From Gemmatimonadaceae bacterium (GTDB lineage Bacteria; Gemmatimonadota; Gemmatimonadetes; Gemmatimonadales; Gemmatimonadaceae), in the NCBI GenBank assembly GCA_017881545.1, contig JADGQU010000215.1, positions 1-5,188 of the forward strand: DNA of 5,188 bases, in the 5' to 3' direction. The translations under genes were made by a program, and so were the position numbers. Positions 1-5,188 of this stretch are shown one piece after another. Under the pieces are notes generated by a model. The model was not told the DNA's origin, ran no database searches, and saw nothing but the letters and a program-made list of their open reading frames with translations. Numbering within the stretch: the stretch's first letter is position 1; each line of letters opens with the position of its first letter.

Positions 1-81
1 GCGCTAAGACATCGCGATGCCGACCAACAAATTGGCCGAAGACTCGCGATCTCTGCTTGCCACAGACCCGAACGCCACCAG

Positions 82-109
82 AAAAGCTCCTGGCGAAACG
101 GCTGCCAGG
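82..109 (-). terminator. Candidate terminator of the ybbA-ybbP operon
   Basis: On the minus strand, CCTGGC (109-104) and GCCAGG (94-89) form a 6-bp stem with a 9-nt loop. AGCTTTTC follows, giving a run of four T. It lies about 65 nt past the permease TAG. Four further A-T/G-C pairs can form beyond a two-base bulge. Position and orientation fit a Rho-independent terminator, but the stem is short and the T run modest. The rest of 1-173 shows no recognisable gene on either strand. Confidence 0.4.
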
Positions 110-173
110 CTTTCAGCTCCCTGCCTTGGTATTCTCGTGATCAGTGCGCGTCCAATACTCTACGCCGAGACCC

Positions 174-2735
174 CTACGCGTCCCTTAAAGCGGCGATCGG
201 TGTTTCTCTGAAAACATCCCGCCCGGCGAGCAAGCCGATCAGCAGCGTCAGCCCAACGATCACCGCCGCGATTCCGGCAACCGCCACAATCGCCGGCGTG
301 AAGGGCGTCTTGAACATGAAGCGCACGACGGCCCAACCTCCGGCCAGCGACAGCAACATTCCGGTGAGGCCCCCCATCAAACCGAGTAGCGAGTACTCCG
401 CCAGAAGAATCCGGGCGATCTGACCGCGCGTGGCACCCAGGGTTTTGAGGAGCACGCCCTCGCGAACCCTCTCGCGTCGCGTTGCCGACACCGCACTGAA
501 CAGCACCGGAATCGCGACAGCGAGACTGAAGAGCGCCATGAAGCGGATCGCGAGCGAGACCTTCCCGACGATTCTGTCCACCGTGCGCTTGATCGCCGTA
601 AGGTCGAGGCTCGACACGTTCGGGAAGCGGTTCACCACCGTGCGCTGAAGCAGTGCGACAGCGGGGGGATCCTTCACCTGCGCGAGCAGCACGTACTGGT
701 TCGGCGCTCCCTTCAGCACGGGCGGAGCGAACACCACGAAGAAGTTCGGCTCGAACCGCGTCCACACGACCTTTCGGAGACTCGTGATGCGCGTCGGGAT
801 CTCGACACCCTGTACGTTCCAGCTGATGATGTCGCCGAGCTTGACGTTGAGCTCTGTGGCGATTCCTTCCTCGAGGGAGATCTCGCCGGTATCGCGGGGA
901 ACCTTGAGCGAGCTGTCGCTGAACCACTTGCCGGCGACGATCGTCTCACTCGCCGCGGGCTTGTCTCGATAAGTCGAACGGAACTCCCGTCTGATTGCCC
1001 ATGACGCGCGGCCACGCTGCCCGGGTTTGGCCGGGTTCATGTCGGAGACGCGTTTGCCGTTTACCGCGGCGATGCGCATGGTGACGACGGGCGCCAGCTG
1101 GACAACGCCGTGGCCTCCGCCTCGCACGATCGAATCCAGTCCTGCCACCTGATCCTGCTGGACGTCGAAGAAGACGACGTTGCCGCGCGACTCCGCCGCG
1201 GCTGTCGTGAATCGCCGCAGGAGGTTGTTCTGTACGAGATAGAGAGTGCTCACCAGGAACGCGCCGAAGCCGAGTGCGAGCGTAACGGCCCGCGTTTGAT
1301 TTCCGGGGCGATAAAGGTTGGCGACGCCCTGTCGCACCACGTACGGCCAGCGCGTTCTGAGTCCCTTGCGCGCGGCCCACGAAAGAAACGCGGCGCTGGC
1401 GGCGAGCGCAAAAACCGCGAAACCGGTTGCCGCGCTCATCGCGAATGCCTGCTTCGTCGTCTGCGCGCGCGACAGCGCGATCGCGACGACACTCAGCACC
1501 ATCGCCGCGTTCACCGCGATCCTTGGCGCATCCGTCCACCGCATGCGCAGGACTTCAGCGTCGGTGTCGCGGCGGAGCGTCTGGAGCGGCGAGACATTGC
1601 GCAGAGCGAGCAGAGGACGCAACGCAAAGATGAGCGCGATCCAGCCACCAACCGCGAGCCCGGTGAGCACCGCCGATGGCACGAGCGTCACCTTGACATC
1701 GATTGGAAGAAAATCAGTGAGCGCCCGCGGAAGGAGAAACTGAACGGCCACGCCCAGCGCGGCACCGGCCGCGGCGCCCACGAGACCCATTGCTGCCGCC
1801 TGCACGACATAGATCGTGAGGACCTGGCCGCTCGAGGCCCCGAGGCAGCGAAGCACCGCCACCGTATCGATCTTGCGCGCGACGAATGCGCGAACTCCGC
1901 TCGCCACGCCGATTCCGCCGAGGAGCAGCGCCACGAGCCCGACGATGCCGATGAAGTTCGAGAGGTTCTCGATCGCATCCTCGGTCTGCATCTCGGTCTG
2001 GGTGACCGTGCGGACGCGCACCTGCTGGTCCTCGACATGTTTCTTGAACGGCTTGACGAACTTGTCCGGATCAACGCCGGACGGCAGCTTCGCGAGAACA
2101 GTTCTCTCGGCGGTGCTTCCGAACACCAGCAGCTGCGTCTCCGCCACGTAGCGTGCGGGAATGAAGATGCGCGGGCCCAGCATCTCGGCGATCCCGGCCG
2201 CGCCGGGGACATCCTTGATCGTCGCAACGATGGTGAAGGTGCCGAAGCCCAGTTTGAGAGTGTCGCCGACCCTGGCGTTGAGGGACGTGAGGAGAGCCGG
2301 ATCGACGATGGCATTGGCGCCTTTGGTCAAGAGGGACCAACGGCCGGCCGGCTCCGTGACGACGCCTCCATAGAATGGATAATTGTCGGTGACGCCGCGC
2401 ACCTGCGTGAAGCGCGTGCCGCTTGTGCGCGGAACCACAGCCATGGACGGGAAGGTCGTCACCCTGGCGAACGAAAGTCCGTGGCGCGCGAGCGAATCGA
2501 AGAGGGAATCGACCGCCGGAGGAATCGGCTTGGAGGAATTGAAGGAGATGTCGCCACCCATCAGGGTGCGCGATTGATCCTTCACCGACTGAATGATGTT
2601 GGCAGAGAAGGAGTCGATGGCGACGAGTGCGGCGACGCCGAGCGAGATCGACGACATGTAAAGCAGCAACCGCCGGCGCGCCGTGCGGCTCTCGCGCCAG
2701 GCCAGACTCCAGATGCTGCGCGACATGCCGATCAC
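174..2735 (-). CDS. ybbP: FtsX-family ABC transporter permease, YbbP-like (853 aa)
   Basis: Inner-membrane permease of a type VII (MacB/LolCE/FtsX-fold) ABC transporter, expected to act with the ATPase encoded just upstream. Seen: a short basic N-terminus, then TM1 (about 24-46) and a large periplasmic domain (about 47-255). TM2-4 (about 257-285, 305-335, 350-376) form the first FtsX domain. Further hydrophobic segments lie near 404-421, 430-452 and 482-502. A second periplasmic domain (about 505-725) precedes TM8-10 (about 727-751, 777-801, 814-838), the second FtsX domain. Both FtsX domains have the cytoplasmic coupling motif before a TM helix: LRCLGAS near 295 and LKTLGAT near 763. Ten TMs in this order, and a length near that of E. 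coli YbbP (about 800 aa), separate it from LolC/E and MacB (4 TMs). The GTG start overlaps the ATPase stop as GTGA and has GGAGG 10 nt upstream. An in-frame ATG at codon 4 has a poorer, 19-nt spacing. The stop is TAG. Substrate cannot be read from sequence. Confidence 0.9.
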   Translation of the reverse strand: MIGMSRSIWSLAWRESRTARRRLLLYMSSISLGVAALVAIDSFSANIIQSVKDQSRTLMGGDISFNSSKPIPPAVDSLFDSLARHGLSFARVTTFPSMAVVPRTSGTRFTQVRGVTDNYPFYGGVVTEPAGRWSLLTKGANAIVDPALLTSLNARVGDTLKLGFGTFTIVATIKDVPGAAGIAEMLGPRIFIPARYVAETQLLVFGSTAERTVLAKLPSGVDPDKFVKPFKKHVEDQQVRVRTVTQTEMQTEDAIENLSNFIGIVGLVALLLGGIGVASGVRAFVARKIDTVAVLRCLGASSGQVLTIYVVQAAAMGLVGAAAGAALGVAVQFLLPRALTDFLPIDVKVTLVPSAVLTGLAVGGWIALIFALRPLLALRNVSPLQTLRRDTDAEVLRMRWTDAPRIAVNAAMVLSVVAIALSRAQTTKQAFAMSAATGFAVFALAASAAFLSWAARKGLRTRWPYVVRQGVANLYRPGNQTRAVTLALGFGAFLVSTLYLVQNNLLRRFTTAAAESRGNVVFFDVQQDQVAGLDSIVRGGGHGVVQLAPVVTMRIAAVNGKRVSDMNPAKPGQRGRASWAIRREFRSTYRDKPAASETIVAGKWFSDSSLKVPRDTGEISLEEGIATELNVKLGDIISWNVQGVEIPTRITSLRKVVWTRFEPNFFVVFAPPVLKGAPNQYVLLAQVKDPPAVALLQRTVVNRFPNVSSLDLTAIKRTVDRIVGKVSLAIRFMALFSLAVAIPVLFSAVSATRRERVREGVLLKTLGATRGQIARILLAEYSLLGLMGGLTGMLLSLAGGWAVVRFMFKTPFTPAIVAVAGIAAVIVGLTLLIGLLAGRDVFRETPIAALRDA

Positions 2736-3403
2736 GCGCCCGTGTCCTCCACAACGGCGCCGTCGAGCAGCCTGATCATGCGCGACGCCTTCGACGCGAG
2801 CGCGAGCTCGTGGGTCACCAGAACGATCGTGGAGCCGCCATCGGTGTTGAGCGACTGAAGGAGCTCGAAGATCCGCTGTCCCGTCGCGTTGTCGAGATTC
2901 CCGGTCGGCTCGTCGGCGAAAAGAATCTTGGGCCAGTTGGCGAATGCCCGCGCGATCGCAACGCGCTGCTGCTCACCGCCCGAAAGCTGGGTCGGAAAGT
3001 GGTGGCCTCTGCCCGAGAGTCCGACACGCTCGATCAGGTCGCGCGCGCGCTCAACGGCGCCCGCCGTTCCACGCAGCTCGAGCGGAACCTGCACGTTCTC
3101 GAGCGCGGTGAGCGTCGGGATGAGCTGAAAGCTCTGGAAGACGAAACCGACCTTCTCGCCACGCAGTCGGGCGCGATCGTTCTCCGATAACTTTCCGAGG
3201 TCGGTATCGTCGAGGAGCACAGTGCCGCGCGTCGGTGTATCAAGACCGGCGAGCAGTCCCAGGAGGGTCGTCTTGCCGCTTCCGGAGGGTCCGACGATTG
3301 CGACGAAAGCTCCCTGCGGTATCGTGAACGACACGTCGCGCAACACGGCAAGCTTTTGCTCGCCGCTCATATATTCTTTGGTTACTTCACGGGCAATCAG
3401 CAT
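2732..3403 (-). CDS. ybbA: ABC transporter ATP-binding protein, YbbA/LolD/MacB type (223 aa)
   Basis: Cytoplasmic nucleotide-binding subunit that powers the neighbouring permease by ATP hydrolysis. All catalytic motifs are present: Walker A GPSGSGKT (38-45), Q-loop Gln90, signature LSGGEQQR (140-147), Walker B ILFADEP with Asp164 and Glu165 (160-166), D-loop NLD (169-171) and H-loop His198. Its 223 aa match the compact LolD/YbbA/MacB-N class that pairs with FtsX-fold permeases. Translational coupling is likely, since its TGA overlaps the permease GTG start. The ATG at 3403 is chosen because the residues after it (LIAREVTKEY) form the usual first beta strand of the fold, which a start at Met12 would delete. 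No in-frame ATG lies upstream before a stop. No Shine-Dalgarno sequence is visible before 3403. YbbA is preferred over LolD because of the permease type and the divergent esterase. Confidence 0.93.
   Translation of the reverse strand: MLIAREVTKEYMSGEQKLAVLRDVSFTIPQGAFVAIVGPSGSGKTTLLGLLAGLDTPTRGTVLLDDTDLGKLSENDRARLRGEKVGFVFQSFQLIPTLTALENVQVPLELRGTAGAVERARDLIERVGLSGRGHHFPTQLSGGEQQRVAIARAFANWPKILFADEPTGNLDNATGQRIFELLQSLNTDGGSTIVLVTHELALASKASRMIRLLDGAVVEDTGA
2746..2750 (-). promoter_or_regulatory. Ribosome binding site of the permease gene
   Basis: On the minus strand this reads GGAGG and lies inside the last codons of the ATPase gene. It is 10 nt upstream of the GTG at 2735 and 19 nt upstream of the alternative ATG at 2726. 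The spacing therefore favours the GTG start and the 4-nt GTGA overlap, which fits translational coupling of ATPase and permease. Confidence 0.6.
3370..3375 (+). promoter_or_regulatory. Possible -10 element for the esterase gene
   Basis: TATATT (5 of 6 matches to TATAAT) lies in a short AT-rich patch (about 3368-3387) within otherwise GC-rich DNA, 26 nt before the esterase ATG. It sits inside the antisense ATPase gene (codons 10-12). No good -35 hexamer is found 16-18 nt upstream, so support is weak. Confidence 0.22.
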
Positions 3404-4205
3404 GAATGAAGTTGTGATTTGGCCGGCGGTTCGCGGACGACGGGTGGCTCAGGTCGTCGCGCTCGCGTGCATCATTGCGTGCGGCTCGGGCGGAAATGTG
3501 GACAGTGCGAGGAAATCGCGGGAGACGAAGGATAACATGAGTGTGGCAAAGAGAGCGGGACCGGCAGCGTCCGCCAACACCACCAACACAGGTTCGACCG
3601 CGGACAGCAGCGCCGGATCAAGGCGCACTCCGGTTGTTCTTTTCTTCGGAACCAGTCTTACGGCGGGCCTCGGATTGGATCCGGAGCAAGCCTACCCGTC
3701 GCTGATCGAGAAGAAGGCGCAAGCTGAGGGCGTACCAATCAAGGCGGTCAATGCCGGCTTGTCCGGTGAGACGACGGCGGGCGCCGTTCGGCGCATAGAC
3801 TGGGTGCTTCGGGCCCCGGCCGATCTGATCGTGATCGAGGGCGGGGCGAACGACGCGCTTCGCGGTCTGCCACCCGAGGACGCCAGAGCGAATCTCGAGC
3901 AGCTGATCACCGCCGTCCGAGCCAAGCAGCCGCAAGCGAAGATCGCCCTGGTCCAGATGGAAGCGCCGCCCAACTTTGGCACTGCCTACACGCGGGCCTT
4001 TCACGCGATCTATCCCGAAGTGGCCAGGAAGGAGAACGTCATGCTGCTGCCATTCCTGCTCGACGGGGTGGCGGGAATTCCGCGGCTCAACCAGCCCGAC
4101 GGCGTTCATCCGAACACGACCGGAGAGCGAATCGTCGCGGACAACGTATGGAAAGCGCTCAAGCCCATCGTCGCGCAGCTTGACCGAGGTTCGAAAGGCG
4201 GCTAA
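3402..4205 (+). CDS. tesA: SGNH-family esterase, TesA/arylesterase-like, predicted lipoprotein (267 aa)
   Basis: Serine hydrolase of the GDSL/SGNH superfamily (acyl-CoA thioesterase I, arylesterase, lysophospholipase L1), cleaving ester or thioester bonds outside the cytoplasm. Blocks seen: block I GTSLTAG with nucleophile Ser85 (Thr replaces the usual Asp of GDS), block II Gly around NAGLSGET (117-124), block III GAND with Asn150, and block V DGVH with Asp233 and His236. The N-terminus has Arg11, Arg13 and Arg14, a short hydrophobic stretch (15-26) and the lipobox IIAC, so Cys27 is the likely lipidated residue. A Ser/Thr/Ala/Asn-rich linker (about 28-75) leads to the catalytic domain. The frame stays open upstream to an ATG at 3222, but that start would run through the antisense ATPase and bury the signal peptide. 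An ATG at 3537 (Met46) has AAGGA 4 nt upstream but would lose the export signal. The gene is divergent from ybbA-ybbP, as in E. coli. Family is sure; substrate and exact start are not. Confidence 0.88.
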   Translation: MNEVVIWPAVRGRRVAQVVALACIIACGSGGNVDSARKSRETKDNMSVAKRAGPAASANTTNTGSTADSSAGSRRTPVVLFFGTSLTAGLGLDPEQAYPSLIEKKAQAEGVPIKAVNAGLSGETTAGAVRRIDWVLRAPADLIVIEGGANDALRGLPPEDARANLEQLITAVRAKQPQAKIALVQMEAPPNFGTAYTRAFHAIYPEVARKENVMLLPFLLDGVAGIPRLNQPDGVHPNTTGERIVADNVWKALKPIVAQLDRGSKGG

Positions 4206-4237
4206 GTTCCAAGGCTGTTTGCGTTTACGCTCTTATT

Positions 4238-4280
4238 GATCGACGCCAGACGGCAGCTGACCGGCGTCGATCTTCAGTTT
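4238..4280 (+). terminator. Inverted repeat, probable terminator of the esterase gene
   Basis: A perfect 10-bp inverted repeat, GATCGACGCC (4238-4247) and GGCGTCGATC (4263-4272), encloses a 15-nt loop and is followed by TTCAGTTTT. It starts 33 nt after the esterase stop and ends 35 nt before the efp start. The stem is strong but the T tract is interrupted and the loop is long, so a role as a structured element in the efp leader is an alternative. Confidence 0.6.
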
Positions 4281-4307
4281 TCAGACCTCAGTAATTGGAA
4301 TAAGCAT

Positions 4308-4871
4308 ATGGCAATGCCTGCCACCCAGATCCGGCGTGGAATGGTCCTCGTGTTCCAGGGCGATCCGTGTCGCGTTGTAGAGTTCCGCCATCACACGCCG
4401 GGCAATCTCCGCGCGATGGTGCAGGCGAAGCTCAAGAATCTTCGCACCGGCAACAACTTCGAGCACCGCTTCCGCGCCGCCGACACGATCGAAAAGGCGT
4501 CGATGGAGACGCACGATCTCGAGTTCATGTATCAGGGCGGCGAAACGTATCACTTCATGAACACCGAGAACTACGATCAGATGGAGATCGAGGAAGAGGT
4601 GCTCGGTGACAACGCGCAGTGGATGCAGTCGGGGATGAAGATCCAGGCGGAGTACTATGACGGCAGGGTGATCGGCATTACGCTGCCGAATTCGATCGTG
4701 TTGGCGGTGGTGGATACCGCGCCGGTAATGAAGACGGCGACGAAGACGGCGTCGACCAAGCCGGCGAAGCTGGAGAACGGCGTGACGATCAACGTTCCCG
4801 AGTTCGTGAACACGGGCGAAAAGGTGCGCGTGAACCCGAACACGGGCGAGTACATGGACCGCTCGAAGTAA
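4308..4871 (+). CDS. efp: Translation elongation factor P (187 aa)
   Basis: EF-P binds the ribosome between the P and E sites and promotes peptide-bond formation at proline runs. Seen: the N-terminal KOW-like domain I with the tip loop HHTPGNLRAMVQAK (28-41), the central OB domain with GGETYHFMNTENYDQ (about 82-96), and C-terminal OB domain III with the family pattern VPEFVNTGEKVRVNPNTGEY (about 163-182). The length is normal for bacterial EF-P. The frame is open back to an ATG at 4236, but that would add 24 unrelated residues translated through the 4238-4272 hairpin. ATG 4308 gives the usual N-terminus and has GGA 8 nt upstream; a second ATG at 4314 would remove two residues. The tip residue matching E. 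coli Lys34 is Asn33 (codon AAT, 4404-4406), so the known lysine and arginine modifications cannot occur there. No EF-P modification gene lies beside it in this window. Confidence 0.97.
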   Translation: MAMPATQIRRGMVLVFQGDPCRVVEFRHHTPGNLRAMVQAKLKNLRTGNNFEHRFRAADTIEKASMETHDLEFMYQGGETYHFMNTENYDQMEIEEEVLGDNAQWMQSGMKIQAEYYDGRVIGITLPNSIVLAVVDTAPVMKTATKTASTKPAKLENGVTINVPEFVNTGEKVRVNPNTGEYMDRSK

Positions 4872-4872
4872 G

Positions 4873-4901
4873 TTGATTCGATTGTAGAACGCGGTTAAGA
4901 T
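4873..4901 (+). promoter_or_regulatory. Candidate sigma-70-type promoter for tRNA-His
   Basis: TTGATT (4873-4878, 4 of 6 matches to TTGACA) is separated by exactly 17 nt from TAAGAT (4896-4901, 4 of 6 matches to TATAAT). It begins one base after the efp stop codon and would start transcription about 50 nt upstream of the mature tRNA. The match is moderate, and read-through from efp is equally possible. Confidence 0.3.
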
Positions 4902-4956
4902 GCAGCTTCGCTGTTTGAATACGTTGTTCGTGAAATTCGAAGTAAAAGCTGTTCAT

Positions 4957-5031
4957 GGTGGCTGTAGCTCAATTGGTTAGAGCACCGGTCTGTGGCACCG
5001 GGGGTTGCGGGTTCAATTCCCGTCAGCCACC
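4957..5031 (+). tRNA. tRNA-His (anticodon GTG)
   Basis: Complete cloverleaf. The acceptor arms are GTGGCTG (4958-4964) and CAGCCAC (5024-5030). The D arm is GCTC/GAGC. The anticodon stem is CCGGT/ACCGG around loop CTGTGGC, with anticodon GTG at 4992-4994. The variable loop is GGGTT. The T arm is GCGGG-TTCAATT-CCCGT with one G-T wobble. The extra G-1 at 4957 faces discriminator C at 5031, the identity element of bacterial tRNA-His. The bases after the discriminator are CCT, so CCA is not encoded and must be added by the CCA-adding enzyme. Confidence 0.97.
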
Positions 5032-5096
5032 CCTCTAGTACGACGGTTCAATTGCACGCGGAGCCCAGTTGTCCGCAGTTCGTAGTAGTTGACTGA

Positions 5097-5114
5097 GTGG
5101 CTGCAGCTCGGTTT
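5097..5114 (+). other. tRNA-His-like 5' fragment in the tRNA spacer
   Basis: GTGGCTGCAGCTC (5097-5109) matches the first 13 bases of the nearby tRNA-His body (4958-4970) at 12 positions. It is followed by GGTTTA, which resembles the GGTTAG of the tRNA-His D loop after a 4-nt gap. It has no anticodon arm and runs directly into tRNA-Trp. It may be the remnant of a decayed tRNA copy, but chance similarity is possible. Confidence 0.35.
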
Positions 5115-5187
5115 AGGTCCGTAGCTCAATTGGTAGAGCACCGGTCTCCAAAACCGGGGGTTGCAGGTTCAAGTCCTGCCGGGCCTG
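5115..5187 (+). tRNA. tRNA-Trp (anticodon CCA)
   Basis: Complete cloverleaf. The acceptor arms are AGGTCCG (5115-5121) and CGGGCCT (5180-5186) with one T-G wobble. The D arm is GCTC/GAGC. The anticodon stem is CCGGT/ACCGG around loop CTCCAAA, with anticodon CCA at 5148-5150. The variable loop is GGGTT. The T arm is GCAGG-TTCAAGT-CCTGC. Discriminator G at 5187 is the usual tRNA-Trp base. The next base is T, so CCA is not encoded. The anticodon arm resembles that of E. coli tRNA-Trp closely. Confidence 0.97.
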
Positions 5188-5188
5188 T

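Noticed and set aside
10..19. Perfect palindrome CATCGCGATG
   Set aside because: It is a single short palindrome in GC-rich DNA with no partner site or promoter nearby; too little to call an operator.
17..211. Plus-strand 64-codon frame at the window start
   Set aside because: It has no ribosome binding site of note, no recognisable motif, runs into the permease 3' end and spans the candidate terminator.
160..927. Minus-strand 255-codon frame overlapping the permease 3' half
   Set aside because: It is a shifted frame of the permease, with an Arg-rich low-complexity product and no family resemblance.
1110..2858. Long plus-strand open frame of 582 codons opposite the permease
   Set aside because: Its product is rich in Arg, Glu, His and Ala with no recognisable domain or membrane segments, while the minus strand gives an intact ten-TM permease and ATPase. 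Long antisense frames are expected from GC-rich codon use.
4236..4307. Upstream in-frame ATG extending EF-P by 24 residues
   Set aside because: The extension is coded by the 4238-4272 hairpin, is unlike any EF-P N-terminus I know, and a normal start with a Shine-Dalgarno-like GGA exists at 4308.
4903..4916. Small hairpin CAGC-TTC-GCTG followed by TTT after efp
   Set aside because: A 4-bp stem and three T are too weak for a terminator call, and it lies at the predicted start of tRNA-His transcription.
5058..5076. GCGGA/TCCGC hairpin between the tRNA genes
   Set aside because: A 5-bp stem with a 9-nt loop and no T tract does not support a terminator.

Overview
The window reads as chromosomal DNA from a GC-rich, Gram-negative (diderm) bacterium. 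It codes a lipoprotein-type signal peptide on an exported esterase and a YbbP-type inner-membrane permease. The elongation factor P (EF-P) sequence, with HHTPGN-L-R at its tip loop, reminded me of Gemmatimonadota or related phyla. That placement is an impression from reading, not a search result. No mobile element, CRISPR array or phage gene is visible, and every gene is intact.

Layout: Positions 1-173 hold no recognisable gene, only a candidate terminator hairpin serving the minus-strand operon. Positions 174-3403 (minus strand) carry a two-gene ABC transporter operon. The ATPase (YbbA/LolD/MacB-like) comes first and overlaps the large FtsX-type permease (YbbP-like) by 4 nt. Divergent from it, with start codons that overlap in one CATG, is a plus-strand SGNH esterase (TesA/arylesterase-like, 3402-4205) with a lipobox. 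A strong inverted repeat at 4238-4272 separates it from efp (4308-4871). After efp come tRNA-His(GTG) and tRNA-Trp(CCA), the latter ending one base before the window edge.

How the genes work together: a TesA-like esterase divergent from ybbA-ybbP is the arrangement known in Escherichia coli, so the first three genes probably form one functional module at the inner membrane and periplasm. The likely job is moving or presenting hydrophobic or esterified molecules to the hydrolase. Here the esterase looks membrane-tethered rather than soluble. The second half is translation: EF-P relieves ribosome stalling at proline runs, and two tRNA genes follow it. Bacterial tRNA-Trp often lies just before secE-nusG, so that cluster may follow outside the window.

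I do not see a clearly new system. The points most worth a second look are the zero-length divergent junction between transporter and esterase, the predicted lipoprotein form of the esterase, the asparagine at the EF-P tip where modified EF-Ps carry lysine or arginine, and a tRNA-like fragment between the two tRNA genes.
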